From JANQPX01 sp965222015 (lineage in GTDB: Bacteria; Pseudomonadota; Alphaproteobacteria; Geminicoccales; Geminicoccaceae), in assembly GCA_965222015.1 (NCBI GenBank), contig CBDCTL010000001.1, forward strand, positions 186,001-250,000: a DNA stretch of 64,000 bases, given 5' to 3'. This document shows positions 34,556 to 43,698 of this stretch, in pieces (within the stretch, counting starts at the first letter, position 1; each line of letters begins with the position of its first letter). The position numbers and the translations under genes are program-made. The notes under the pieces were generated by a model. The model did not search any database. It saw nothing but the letters and a program-made list of their open reading frames with translations, and had not been told where the DNA came from.

Positions 34556-35473
34556 ATGCGTGTGATCGTGATGGGCCAGCAGGCGTTCGGCAAGGACGCG
34601 CTCGCGAAGCTTCTGGAGACCGGTACCGATGAGGTGGTCGCCGTCTATTGCGAGCCGGACAAGGAGGGCAGGCCCGTCGATCCGATCAAGGCGTTTGCGC
34701 TCGAACAGGGTCTGCCGGTCCATCAGCCCGCCCATTTCAAGGACCAGGCGACGCTGGACGAGCTTGCGGGCTATGAGGCCGATCTGATGATCATGGCCTT
34801 CGTCAACGTGTTCGTGCCCGAGGCCGCGCGCGACACGCCGAAGCTGGGCTCGATCTGCTTTCACCCCTCGCTGCTGCCGCTGCATCGCGGGCCGTCCGCC
34901 GTGAACTGGCCGATCATCATGGGCAGCACACGGTCCGGTTTCTCCTGGTTCTACCCGACCGACGGTCTGGATGAGGGCGACGTCCTCCTTAAGTGGGAGT
35001 GCGACATCGGGCCGGACGACACGGTGATCGATCTCTACTTCAAGAAGATCTACCCCGCTGCGATCTCTTCGGTTCTCGAAGTCTGCGACCTCTTCCGCTC
35101 CGGCAATCCGCCCCATATCGAGCAGGACGAGAGCCAGGCCACCTATGAGCGGCGCTGCACCAAGAAGCACGCGGCGATCGATTGGCACAAGCCGGTTGGC
35201 CAGGTCTACGACCTCATTCGCGGCACCAATCCGGCGCCCGGCGCCTGGACCACCCATGACGGCGCGGAGCTCAGCATTTTCGACAGCGCGCGCGTCGATG
35301 GTGACGGTGTGTCCGGCCGGGTGATCGAGGTCTCGGAGGATGGCGTCATCGTCCAGTGCATCGGCGGCCGCATCCTGGTCAAGCGAGTCCGGCCGGCTGG
35401 CGGAGATAAGCAACCCGCTGCCGCCTGGGCTGCAGAAAGCGGACTCAAAGCGGGTGATGTATTGGGAGCATAA
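34556..35473 (+). CDS. Formyltransferase/hydrolase, 10-formyl-THF dehydrogenase N-terminal type
   Basis: A 305-residue protein of the formyl_transf family. The folate-site motif is FHPSLLPLHRGPSAVNW with His103, and DGLDEGD supplies Asp139, the same 36-residue spacing as His106/Asp142 in 10-formyl-THF dehydrogenase. The Asn of Met-tRNA formyltransferase (NVHASLLP) is replaced by Cys, so it is not Fmt. A formyl_trans_C-like domain fills about residues 205-295. In the oxalate locus it could hydrolyse 10-formyl-THF or move a formyl group between CoA and THF; the latter is speculation. AGGGGATAGATC precedes the ATG, 10 bases after frc. Confidence 0.88.
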   Translation: MRVIVMGQQAFGKDALAKLLETGTDEVVAVYCEPDKEGRPVDPIKAFALEQGLPVHQPAHFKDQATLDELAGYEADLMIMAFVNVFVPEAARDTPKLGSICFHPSLLPLHRGPSAVNWPIIMGSTRSGFSWFYPTDGLDEGDVLLKWECDIGPDDTVIDLYFKKIYPAAISSVLEVCDLFRSGNPPHIEQDESQATYERRCTKKHAAIDWHKPVGQVYDLIRGTNPAPGAWTTHDGAELSIFDSARVDGDGVSGRVIEVSEDGVIVQCIGGRILVKRVRPAGGDKQPAAAWAAESGLKAGDVLGA

Positions 35474-35525
35474 GTGGCGAGGGTCTGAACAGCCGGCGCC
35501 CAGATAACCAAACAGGATAACGAAC

Positions 35526-37199
35526 ATGGCCGTCAAAACCGATATCGAGATCGCCCGCGAAGCCACGATGATCCCGGTTGCCGAGGTTGGCTCGAAGCTC
35601 GGCATTCCGGGCGACCAGCTCCTGCAATACGGCCCGCACAAGGCCAAGCTCTCCATGGACTACGTGAAGTCCCTGGCCGATCGTCCGAACGGCAAGCTGA
35701 TTCTGACCACCGCCGTGACTCCGACCCCTGCGGGCGAAGGAAAAACCACCACGACGGTCGGTCTCGGCGACGGGCTCAACAAGATCGGCAAGAAGGCCGC
35801 GATCTGCCTGCGCGAACCGTCGCTTGGCCCCTGTTTCGGCATGAAGGGCGGGGCGGCCGGCGGCGGCTATGCCCAGGTGGTGCCGATGGAGGACATCAAC
35901 CTCCATTTCACCGGCGACTTCCATGCCATCGGCATCGCCCACAACCTGCTTTCCGCGCTGATCGACAATCACATCTACTGGGGCCACGAGCCGGCGATCG
36001 ACAGCCGCCGCGTCGCCTGGAAGCGGGTGGTCGACATGAACGACCGCGCCCTTCGCCAGATCACCAATTCGCTGGGCGGCGTCGCCAACGGCTTTCCGCG
36101 TGAGGATGGTTTCGACATCGTGGTCGCCTCCGAGATCATGGCGATCTTCTGCCTCGCCACCGACCTCAACGACCTCATCGATCGCCTCGGCAAGATCGTG
36201 ATCGGCCAGGACCGTGCTCGAAACCCGATCTATGCGAAGGACGTCAAAGGCCCCGGCCCGATGTCCGTGCTGCTGAAGGAAGCGCTCGCGCCGAACCTGG
36301 TGCAGACGCTGGAAAACAACCCCGCTTTCGTCCATGGCGGTCCGTTCGCCAACATCGCACATGGCTGCAACACGGTGATCGCCACCCAGACCGCACTCAA
36401 GCTCGCGGACTACGTCGTGACCGAGGCGGGCTTCGGCGCCGATCTCGGGGCCGAGAAATTCTTCGACATCAAATGCCGGAAGGCGGGGCTCAAGCCCGAC
36501 GCCGCTGTCATCGTCGCGACCGTCCGCGCGCTGAAAATGCATGGCGGCGTGGCCAAGGCCGACCTGGGCACGGAAAATGTCGATGCCGTCCGTGACGGCT
36601 GCTCGAACCTGATCAAGCATATCAGGAACGTCCAGTCCTTCGGCGTCCCCGTCACCGTCTCGATCAACCAGTTCATCACCGACACCGACGCGGAGCTCGA
36701 AGCGGTCAAGGCGGCTGCCGAAGGCGAGGGGGTGAAGGCCTTCATCGCCAGCCACTGGGCCAATGGTGGTGCCGGCACTGAGGAACTCGCCCATCACGTG
36801 GTCGAACTCGCCGACAGCGGCAAAGCCGACTTCAAGCCGCTCTATCCCGACGACATGTCGCTTCGCGACAAGGTCGAGACCATCGTGAAAAAAATCTACG
36901 GCGGCGACGGCATCACCTGCGACGGCGCCATCGAAAAGCGCTTCGAGGAACTGCAGAAGGATTACGGCCACTTCCCGGTCTGCATGGCCAAGACTCAGTA
37001 CAGCTTCTCGACCGACCCGGATCTGAAAGGCGCGCCGTCCGGCTTCACGGTGCCGATCCGCGAGCTTCGCCTGTCGGCGGGTGCCGAGTTCATCGTCGCG
37101 GTCACCGGCGCGATCATGACCATGCCTGGCCTGCCGCGCGTGCCGTCGGCCAACAACATCTATCTGAACGAGGACGGCCAGATCGAGGGGCTGTTCTGA
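35526..37199 (+). CDS. fhs: Formate-tetrahydrofolate ligase
   Basis: Makes 10-formyl-THF from formate, THF and ATP. It has 557 residues, the standard size. The P-loop is TPAGEGKTTTT (residues 67-77), and CLREPSLGPCFGMKGGAAGG and DFHAIGIAHNLLSALIDNH are family signatures. Its place after frc fits capture of the formate released from formyl-CoA. AGGATAACGAAC precedes the start. Confidence 0.97.
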   Translation: MAVKTDIEIAREATMIPVAEVGSKLGIPGDQLLQYGPHKAKLSMDYVKSLADRPNGKLILTTAVTPTPAGEGKTTTTVGLGDGLNKIGKKAAICLREPSLGPCFGMKGGAAGGGYAQVVPMEDINLHFTGDFHAIGIAHNLLSALIDNHIYWGHEPAIDSRRVAWKRVVDMNDRALRQITNSLGGVANGFPREDGFDIVVASEIMAIFCLATDLNDLIDRLGKIVIGQDRARNPIYAKDVKGPGPMSVLLKEALAPNLVQTLENNPAFVHGGPFANIAHGCNTVIATQTALKLADYVVTEAGFGADLGAEKFFDIKCRKAGLKPDAAVIVATVRALKMHGGVAKADLGTENVDAVRDGCSNLIKHIRNVQSFGVPVTVSINQFITDTDAELEAVKAAAEGEGVKAFIASHWANGGAGTEELAHHVVELADSGKADFKPLYPDDMSLRDKVETIVKKIYGGDGITCDGAIEKRFEELQKDYGHFPVCMAKTQYSFSTDPDLKGAPSGFTVPIRELRLSAGAEFIVAVTGAIMTMPGLPRVPSANNIYLNEDGQIEGLF

Positions 37200-37226
37200 C
37201 CATGGGGGCCGGACGGGAATAGACCG

Positions 37227-38090
37227 ATGGGCGTTCGCAACATCCTGGTTCCAGTGCGCGGCGACGGCAAGCATGAGGCCCTGCTGGATCATGCCCTGTT
37301 GCTGGCCAAACGCTTCAACGCTCATATCGACGTCGTTCACTGCCGGCCCCGGCCGGACGACATGATGCCGTTCGGCGTGGTCGTTCCGGACAGCGTCAGG
37401 AAGCAGCTCGCCTCGTCGGCGACCACCTCGGCGGATGACGATGAGAGGAAGCTGCGGCAGGCCTTCGATTTCTATTGCGACATGCACTGTCTGGCGATCG
37501 TCGATCGCCATGAAGCGCCCGCCGACAAGGTCTCCGTCTCCTGGCGCGAGGAGCTCGGCAAGCAGCCGTCGGTGGTGGCGAAGCTCGGGCGTCTCACGGA
37601 TGTCATCGTCGTTCCGCGCGCGGATCGAAAGCGTAATCTCGGCTACGGCACCCTCGAAGCCGGCCTGTTCGAAACCGGCCACACCGTGCTCATGTGCCCG
37701 CCCGCCAAGGCCGATGCCATCGGCGGCCACGTCGCGATCGGCTGGAGCGGCACGGCCGAGGCGGCGCGTGCGGTCTCGATCGCGCTGCCGATTCTGGAGG
37801 CGGCGGGCAAGGTGACGCTGCTCGGCGTCGATACCGGACAGAACGGTTCGTCCGGCCTCGACGATCTCGCGCTCTATCTGCGAAGCCACGATGTCGCGAG
37901 CACCAAGAGAATGGCCAGGGCCGACCCGCACCAGGTCGGCCAGGCGCTTCTCGCCGAGGCCAGGGCGGCCGGTGCCGACTCGCTTCTGATCGGAGCCTAC
38001 GGCCAGAACCGTCTGCGCGAACTCGTGATGGGCGGCGTGACCCGATATCTGATCGATCACGCCGAACTGCCCGTCTTCATGACGCACTGA
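37227..38090 (+). CDS. Universal stress protein, tandem UspA domains
   Basis: A 287-residue protein with two Usp folds. The first begins RNILVPVRGDGKHEALLDHA; the second begins HVAIGWSGTAEAARAVSIAL and ends with DSLLIGAYGQNRLRELVMGG, a version of the ATP-binding GXXG(S) loop. Such proteins bind ATP or other small ligands and help survival under stress. It lies 27 bases after fhs and is probably in the same transcript. Confidence 0.92.
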   Translation: MGVRNILVPVRGDGKHEALLDHALLLAKRFNAHIDVVHCRPRPDDMMPFGVVVPDSVRKQLASSATTSADDDERKLRQAFDFYCDMHCLAIVDRHEAPADKVSVSWREELGKQPSVVAKLGRLTDVIVVPRADRKRNLGYGTLEAGLFETGHTVLMCPPAKADAIGGHVAIGWSGTAEAARAVSIALPILEAAGKVTLLGVDTGQNGSSGLDDLALYLRSHDVASTKRMARADPHQVGQALLAEARAAGADSLLIGAYGQNRLRELVMGGVTRYLIDHAELPVFMTH

Positions 38091-38262
38091 AGCAAGAGAG
38101 AAGCGAAAGGGAGGCGATCGACCGGAACCAAGGGAGCGACAGAGGTTTTGAAGACCATCACCGGAGCTGCTGGCGACGGTGATGCAGAAGGCTCCGGCTC
38201 GATGTCGGACAAGAACGATATTCGGGTCAGAGCGCTCAACGAAGAACGAAAGGGAGATTGAC

Positions 38263-39258
38263 GTGAAAACGAAGAATGGATTGCTCCTCGGCACGATGCT
38301 TGCCGTGGGTCTGGGCAGCGGCCTCGCCACCGACGCCGCCGCCGAATGGTCGCCGAAGAAACCGGTCGAGTTCATCATCATGGCCGGCACCGGCGGCGGT
38401 GCCGATCAGATCGCCCGCCTGCTCCAGGGTCTGATCGAGCAGAAGGATCTTTCACCGAGGCCCTTCATTCCGATCAACAAGCCGGGCGGTTCCGGTGCCG
38501 AAGCGCTCGCCTACATCAACGGCAAGGCGGGTGACGATCACACCATCCTGGTGACGCTCAACAGCTTCTACACCACGCCGATCGTTCAGGAAGGCCTCGG
38601 CATCGACATCACCAGTTTCACGCCGATCGGCCGCATGGCGCTCGACACCTTCCTGCTCTGGGTGAACACCCAGAACGAAGAGATCACCGACCTGGACAGC
38701 TATGTCGCGGCGGTGTCGGCCAAGGGCAAGGACTGGAATGTCGGCGGCACCGGATCCGGCCAGGAGGACAGCATCCTGACCGCGATGATGGAAGCCGAGT
38801 TCGGCTACGACGTCACCTACATCCCGTTCGAGGGCGGCGGCAAGGTGGCGGCGGCGCTGGTCGGCAACCAGATCGACAGCACCGTCAACAACCCGGCCGA
38901 GCAGAACGAGTTCATGCGCGCCGGCGACACCAAGCCGATCGTGCAGTTCACGGCCGAGCGCATGGAAGCCTATCCGGACGTGCCGACGGCCAAGGAGCTC
39001 GGCCACGACATCGAGTACTACATGCAGCGCTCGATCAACGGACCTCCGGGCATGTCGGCCGAGGCGCAGGAATGGTACATCAATCTCTTCCAGACTCTCT
39101 ACGAGTCCGAAGAGTGGCAGACCTTCTGCGTCGAGGATGGCCTCTTCTGCGACGAGTGGGTCGCCGGCGACGATCTCGCCGCCTTCCATGCAGCCCAATT
39201 CGACCGCCACAAGGCCCTGATCGAGAAGGTCGGCGCCGACGCGATCACGTCGGAGTGA
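38263..39258 (+). CDS. tctC: TctC-type solute-binding protein (Bug family)
   Basis: The periplasmic binding protein of a tripartite tricarboxylate transporter, 331 residues. The signal peptide MKTKNGLLLGTMLAVGLGSG ends near ATDAAA-EW. Bug-family marks are VEFIIMAGTGGGADQIARLL (ligand pyrophosphate-like loop), INKPGGSGAEALAYINGKAG and GGTGSGQEDS. The GTG start is picked because AGGGAG stands nine bases upstream. Ligands of Bug proteins are mostly carboxylates; the oxalate context suggests oxalate or a related dicarboxylate. Confidence 0.92.
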   Translation: MKTKNGLLLGTMLAVGLGSGLATDAAAEWSPKKPVEFIIMAGTGGGADQIARLLQGLIEQKDLSPRPFIPINKPGGSGAEALAYINGKAGDDHTILVTLNSFYTTPIVQEGLGIDITSFTPIGRMALDTFLLWVNTQNEEITDLDSYVAAVSAKGKDWNVGGTGSGQEDSILTAMMEAEFGYDVTYIPFEGGGKVAAALVGNQIDSTVNNPAEQNEFMRAGDTKPIVQFTAERMEAYPDVPTAKELGHDIEYYMQRSINGPPGMSAEAQEWYINLFQTLYESEEWQTFCVEDGLFCDEWVAGDDLAAFHAAQFDRHKALIEKVGADAITSE

Positions 39259-39271
39259 TCTGACGAAATAA

Positions 39272-39297
39272 CCGGGATCGCCGAAAGGCGATCCCGG
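39272..39297 (+). terminator. Intercistronic hairpin after tctC
   Basis: A perfect 11-bp stem CCGGGATCGCC closed by a GAAA tetraloop. No clear T-run follows. Such stems after binding-protein genes cause partial termination or protect the upstream mRNA, giving more TctC than membrane subunits. Confidence 0.75.
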
Positions 39298-39357
39298 CTC
39301 GTCCAATCAATGCTTGCACGCGGCGTGCTTAGCATGGCTCTTTGACGGAGCGATGAC

Positions 39358-39861
39358 ATGACGGTTCGCACCGCCGAGATCGTGATGGCCGTCCTGATGG
39401 CGGCGCTCTCGATCGCCTTCATGGTCAAGGCTGCCGAGCTCAATATCGGCTGGGTTCAGGACCGCGGTCCCGGCGCCGGCGCCTGGCCGTTCTGGCTGTC
39501 GGCCGGCATGCTGATCTGCTGCCTCTTCACGATCGTCAGGTGGTTCACCCGAGCTACGCCGGAAAGCCGATCGACCGAGGCCTTCATCCCGTCGTCCTCG
39601 CTCGCCATGATCGGGCTTACCGTCGCAGCCCTCGCGGTCTTGCTGCTGCTGACCCAGTGGATCGGGATCTATTTCGCGCTGATCCTGTTCCTGATCTTCT
39701 ACATCAAGTTCATGGGCGGCCATGGCTGGCTGCTGACGCTCGCGATCACGATCGCCATGCCGGTGGTAGTGTTCTGCCTGTTCGAATGGGCGCTCACCAT
39801 CTCCCTGCCCAAGGGGATCTCCGAGCCGCTGTTCTATCCGATCTACGACCTGATCTACTGA
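39358..39861 (+). CDS. tctB: TctB-type small membrane subunit
   Basis: A 167-residue protein with four hydrophobic segments, including IVMAVLMAALSIAFMV near the N-terminus and LTLAITIAMPVVVFCLFEWA near the end. The PGAGAWPFWLSAGMLICC loop is typical of TctB. It forms the small subunit of the tripartite transporter with TctA. TctB sequences are weakly conserved, so context supports the call. Confidence 0.88.
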   Translation: MTVRTAEIVMAVLMAALSIAFMVKAAELNIGWVQDRGPGAGAWPFWLSAGMLICCLFTIVRWFTRATPESRSTEAFIPSSSLAMIGLTVAALAVLLLLTQWIGIYFALILFLIFYIKFMGGHGWLLTLAITIAMPVVVFCLFEWALTISLPKGISEPLFYPIYDLIY

Positions 39862-39900
39862 TAAGAGCTCGTAAGCAACGGGCGTCCGGGGAGGCGAACC

Positions 39901-41418
39901 ATGGAAGAGATCGTCGGCCATCTTCTCGGCGGCTTCACCGAAGCCTTCCAGCCGATCAACCTGTTCATGCTGCTGGTCGGCTGCATGGTCGGCCTGTTCG
40001 TCGGCGCCCTGCCGGGTCTGGGATCGGTCAACGGCGTCGCCATCCTCCTGCCGCTCACCTTTCTGGTGCCGCCCAACGCCGCGATCATCTTCCTCGCCGC
40101 CATCTATTACGGCGCCATGTATGGCGGCGCGATCAGCTCGATCACATTGGGCATACCGGGAGCCTCGACCGCCGTCGCCACCGTGTTCGACGGCCGCCCG
40201 CTCGCGACCCAGGGCAAGGCGGACGTGGCGCTGGTGACCGCGGCGACCGCCTCCTTCATCGGCGGCACCATCTCGGTGGTGCTGTTCACCCTGTTCGCGC
40301 CGCCGCTCGCCGAATTCGCGCTTCGCTTCGGCCCGCCCGAAGAGTTCGCGCTGATGCTGCTGGCGTTCGCCACCTTCGTCGGCCTGGGCAGTGACGACAT
40401 CCCGAAGACGGTCTTCTCGATCCTGATCGGCCTGGTGCTCGCCACCATCGGCCTCGACATCATCAGTGGCCGACCGCGGCTGATCTTCTTCGACATGCCG
40501 GGTTTCATGCACGGCATCAATTTTCTCGTCCTCGCGATCGGCATCTACGGCATCGGCGAGATGCTCTGGACGCTCGAGCAGACCGGCGGCAACGTCATCG
40601 TGCACAAGGTCAGGACCTCTCTCGCCAGCGTCGGGCGCAGCATCGTCGCCTTCAAGGACTATCTCGGCACGACGTCTCTTTCCGGACTGCTCGGCTATTT
40701 CGTCGGCATGCTGCCGGCGGCCGGCGCCACGCCTGCCTCCTTGATGGCCTACGGTCTGACCAAGACCTTCGCCAAGGACGGCGAGAGCTTCGGCAAGGGC
40801 AATCCCGCAGGCGTCGCCGCGCCGGAAAGCGCCAACAACGCCGCTTCCACCGGCTCGATGCTGCCGATGATCACGCTTGGCATCCCCGGCTCGCCGACCA
40901 CTGCGATTCTGCTCGGCGGCATGATCATCTGGGGGCTGCGCCCGGGGCCGCTCCTGTTCACCGAGCATCCTGACTTCGTCTGGGGGCTGATCGGCTCGCT
41001 CTATATCGCCAACGTGTTCAGCCTGGCGATCAACCTCGCCTTCATCCCGCTCTTCGTGCGCGTGCTGACCATGCCGTTCACGATCCTCGCCCCGATCATC
41101 TTCACGCTCTGCATCGTCGGCGGCTACGCGCCGACCCAGACCATGCACGATCTCTGGCTGATGCTGATCTTCGGCGTGGTCGGCTATCTGCTCCGCAAGC
41201 TCGACTATCCGGTCGCCCCCGCCGTGCTCGCCATCGTGCTCGGCCCGATCGCCGAGCCGTCCATGCGCCAGTCACTCCTGCTTTCCCAGGGCGATCCGAC
41301 CATCTTCTTCACCCGGCCGATCAGCGGCGTGATCATGGTGGTGGCGATCGTGCTGATCCTGCTGCCGCTGATCAAGCTCGCCCGCAAGCGCGCCGGCAGT
41401 CGGGAAGCGCCAGCCTGA
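39901..41418 (+). CDS. tctA: TctA-type large permease subunit
   Basis: A 505-residue polytopic protein with about 12 membrane segments. Family marks are VGLFVGALPGLGSVNGVAIL, AIYYGAMYGGAISSITLGIP and, in the second half, GAVAAPESANNAA-like GVAAPESANNAASTGSMLPM with ITLGIPGSPTTAILLGGMII. It is the transport channel of the tripartite system, driven by the proton or sodium gradient. GGGGAGG precedes the ATG. Confidence 0.96.
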   Translation: MEEIVGHLLGGFTEAFQPINLFMLLVGCMVGLFVGALPGLGSVNGVAILLPLTFLVPPNAAIIFLAAIYYGAMYGGAISSITLGIPGASTAVATVFDGRPLATQGKADVALVTAATASFIGGTISVVLFTLFAPPLAEFALRFGPPEEFALMLLAFATFVGLGSDDIPKTVFSILIGLVLATIGLDIISGRPRLIFFDMPGFMHGINFLVLAIGIYGIGEMLWTLEQTGGNVIVHKVRTSLASVGRSIVAFKDYLGTTSLSGLLGYFVGMLPAAGATPASLMAYGLTKTFAKDGESFGKGNPAGVAAPESANNAASTGSMLPMITLGIPGSPTTAILLGGMIIWGLRPGPLLFTEHPDFVWGLIGSLYIANVFSLAINLAFIPLFVRVLTMPFTILAPIIFTLCIVGGYAPTQTMHDLWLMLIFGVVGYLLRKLDYPVAPAVLAIVLGPIAEPSMRQSLLLSQGDPTIFFTRPISGVIMVVAIVLILLPLIKLARKRAGSREAPA

Positions 41419-41431
41419 CGCCGGCACGGAT

Positions 41432-41454
41432 CGCCGCTCGCGGCGTCTTTCCTT
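41432..41454 (+). terminator. Rho-independent terminator after tctA
   Basis: A CGCCG-CTCG-CGGCG stem at 41432-41445 followed by TCTTTCCTT, 14 bases after the tctA stop. The stem is short but very G+C-rich. It would end the oxalate/transport transcript before the aldolase gene. Confidence 0.5.
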
Positions 41455-41511
41455 TGCGCGGCGGCGCCATCATATGCCTGATGGAGACGTCGAACATCGA
41501 GGCGAGGGGGG

Positions 41512-42258
41512 ATGATGACCGAACTTACGGGCGACGAGTTGCTGGAGGCGCGCGCGGATCTCGCGGCCGCCTTTCGCTGGACCGCCAGGCTCGACATGCA
41601 CGAAGCCGTCGCCAATCATTTCAGCCTCGCGGTGTCGGGCGACGGCAGGCGCTTTTTGATGAATCCCGATTCCCGCCATTTCAGCCGGGTCCGGGCTTCC
41701 GAGCTTCTGCTGCTGGATGCCGACGATCCCGCCACCATGGACCGTCCGGATGCGCCCGATCCCACGGCCTGGACCCTGCACGGCCGCATCCACGCCAGGC
41801 TGCCGCAGGCGCGCTGCGTCCTGCATGCCCATCCGAAATATGCGACCGTGCTCGCCTCGCTCGCCGACAGCACGATCCATCCGATCGATCAGAACACCGC
41901 CCGCTTCTTCGAGCGCGTGGCGCTGGACGACGGCTATGGCGGCATGGCGCTCGGGGACGAGGAGGGCGATCGCCTGGCCGCGCGGCTCGGCAACAAGTCG
42001 GTGCTGATGATGGGCAATCACGGCGTTCTGGTGATCGGCGAGACCGTCGGGCGCGCGTTCGACGACCTCTATTATCTCGAACGCGCCGCCGAGACCCTGG
42101 TCACCGCCTATATGACCCAACAGCCCCTTCGCCTCATGCCGGACGACGTCGCGCGCAAAACCGCCGCGCAATGGGCGGACTATCCCGCCTTTGCCGAGAA
42201 GCATTTCGCCGAGCTGAAACGCATTCTCGATGAGGACGAGCCGGACTACCGGCACTGA
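41512..42258 (+). CDS. Class II aldolase/adducin family protein
   Basis: A 248-residue protein of the zinc-dependent class II aldolase fold. The metal site shows HAHPKYATVLAS (HxH) and GNHGVLVIGETV; TLHGRIHARLPQARCVLHAH is a family signature. Members split or epimerise sugar phosphates or decarboxylate related acids. Key fuculose-phosphate aldolase residues cannot be checked by eye, so the substrate stays open. It follows the tctA terminator and may have its own promoter. Confidence 0.9.
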   Translation: MMTELTGDELLEARADLAAAFRWTARLDMHEAVANHFSLAVSGDGRRFLMNPDSRHFSRVRASELLLLDADDPATMDRPDAPDPTAWTLHGRIHARLPQARCVLHAHPKYATVLASLADSTIHPIDQNTARFFERVALDDGYGGMALGDEEGDRLAARLGNKSVLMMGNHGVLVIGETVGRAFDDLYYLERAAETLVTAYMTQQPLRLMPDDVARKTAAQWADYPAFAEKHFAELKRILDEDEPDYRH

Positions 42259-42277
42259 ACAGCACCGGCGGCGGTCG

Positions 42278-43600
42278 TCAGTCCCGCATGAAATGCAGCC
42301 GATCGAAAGTCGCGCGCAGTGCCGCGACCTCGTCCGCCAGGCTTTCCGGCCTGTCCGCGTTCAGCGCCTTTGCGATCAGGGGTGCTAGGGTACCGGCGTC
42401 ACGCGCCGTCACGCCCCAGCGCACCAGTTCCGGCGTGCCGATCCTGAGGCCGTTCATGTCGTCGGCCACCGGCGGCAGGGGGAGACCGATGCCGCAGGCG
42501 AGGAAGCCCGCCTTGCGCAGCTTCTTCGAGGCGGTCTGACCGCCGCCATAGGGTGCCGCCTCGATCGCGAACTGGTGGGAGCGGGTGAAGCCACGGGCCT
42601 TGGCGAAGACCGGCACGCCCTCTCGGTCGAGCGCTTCGGCGAGCGCGCGTGACGTCTCGATCATGGCGTCCGCATAGGCCTGTCCGTGCTCCCGCCAGTC
42701 CAGCATGGTCAGCGCCAGCGCCGCCGATTTCGCCGCGTCGAAATTCGCGGTCATGCCGGGAAAGGCGATGGCGTCCACTCGCTCGGCGATCGCCGCGTCA
42801 TTGGTCACCAGAAGGCCGCCGGCCGGGCCGCCAAGGCTCTTGTAGGTGCTCATGGTCATGAGATCAGCACCCTCCGCGAGCGGATCGGGCCAGGCGCCGC
42901 CGGCGATCACGCCGCATTGATGGGCGGCGTCGAACAGCACCTTCGCCCCGACCTCGTCGGCGATCGCGCGCACCTCCTTGACCGGATGCGGAAACAGATT
43001 GAGGCTGCCGCCGACGGTGATCAGCTTCGGTCTGATGCGGTGCGCCAGCTCGGCGAGTGCCTCGACATCGAGCGTGTAGCCGTCAGCGTCGACCGGGGCC
43101 GGGTGGGTTTCGAGACCGTAGAGCCCAGCACAGCCGGCGCCGTGGTGGGTGACGTGACCGCCGATCGAAGCGGGCGGGGCGATGATCCGGTCGCCGGGCT
43201 CGCAGATCGCCATGAAGCCGTAGAGGTTCGCCATGGCGCCTGACGCCACCCGGATTTCGGCGAAGCCCGCCCGGAAAACCTCGGCCGAAAGCTCGGCGGC
43301 GATCACCTCGATCTCCTCGATCGCCTCCAGGCCCATCTCGTATTTGTCGCCGGGATAGCCGAGCGACGGGCGGGAACCGAGCCCGGCGGCCAGGATCGCC
43401 TCGGCCCGCGGGTTCATGACGTTGGTCGCCGGATTGAGGTTGAAGCAGTCCCGTTCGTGAATTTTTCGGTTCTCGAACGCGAGCGCTTCGATGCGCTTGG
43501 CGACGCCTTCCGTGCCGCTTTCGGACGCCGCCCGGGCGAGGCGCTGAACGTGGTCTTCGCAGCGGGTGGGGACCCAGGCGCGATGTTTCAAAGCCGTCAT
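42278..43600 (-). CDS. SHMT-like PLP enzyme (divergent serine hydroxymethyltransferase family)
   Basis: A 440-residue fold-type I PLP enzyme. The cofactor lysine is probably Lys254 in STYKSLGGPAGG, where true GlyA has THKTLRGPRGG. SHMT-like pieces are ENRKIHERDCFNLNPATNVM and SLGYPGDKYEMGLEAIEEIE. The divergence of the lysine box suggests a special substrate, for example 2-methylserine or a related beta-hydroxy amino acid, rather than housekeeping serine-glycine exchange. It is divergent from a LysR gene that probably controls it. Confidence 0.88.
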   Translation of the reverse strand: MTALKHRAWVPTRCEDHVQRLARAASESGTEGVAKRIEALAFENRKIHERDCFNLNPATNVMNPRAEAILAAGLGSRPSLGYPGDKYEMGLEAIEEIEVIAAELSAEVFRAGFAEIRVASGAMANLYGFMAICEPGDRIIAPPASIGGHVTHHGAGCAGLYGLETHPAPVDADGYTLDVEALAELAHRIRPKLITVGGSLNLFPHPVKEVRAIADEVGAKVLFDAAHQCGVIAGGAWPDPLAEGADLMTMSTYKSLGGPAGGLLVTNDAAIAERVDAIAFPGMTANFDAAKSAALALTMLDWREHGQAYADAMIETSRALAEALDREGVPVFAKARGFTRSHQFAIEAAPYGGGQTASKKLRKAGFLACGIGLPLPPVADDMNGLRIGTPELVRWGVTARDAGTLAPLIAKALNADRPESLADEVAALRATFDRLHFMRD

Positions 43601-43698
43601 GACCGGTCTCCCTTCGTTTGAAACAGGAGAGCGCGAAGGCTGGCCATCCGCAACGCAATTTTGCTATTTTCCTGGCCTAGAAAAACTGAGGCTGAACC

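Noticed and set aside
35445..38390. 981-codon minus-strand frame opposite fhs and usp
   Set aside because: A shadow of two well-conserved genes caused by G/C third positions.
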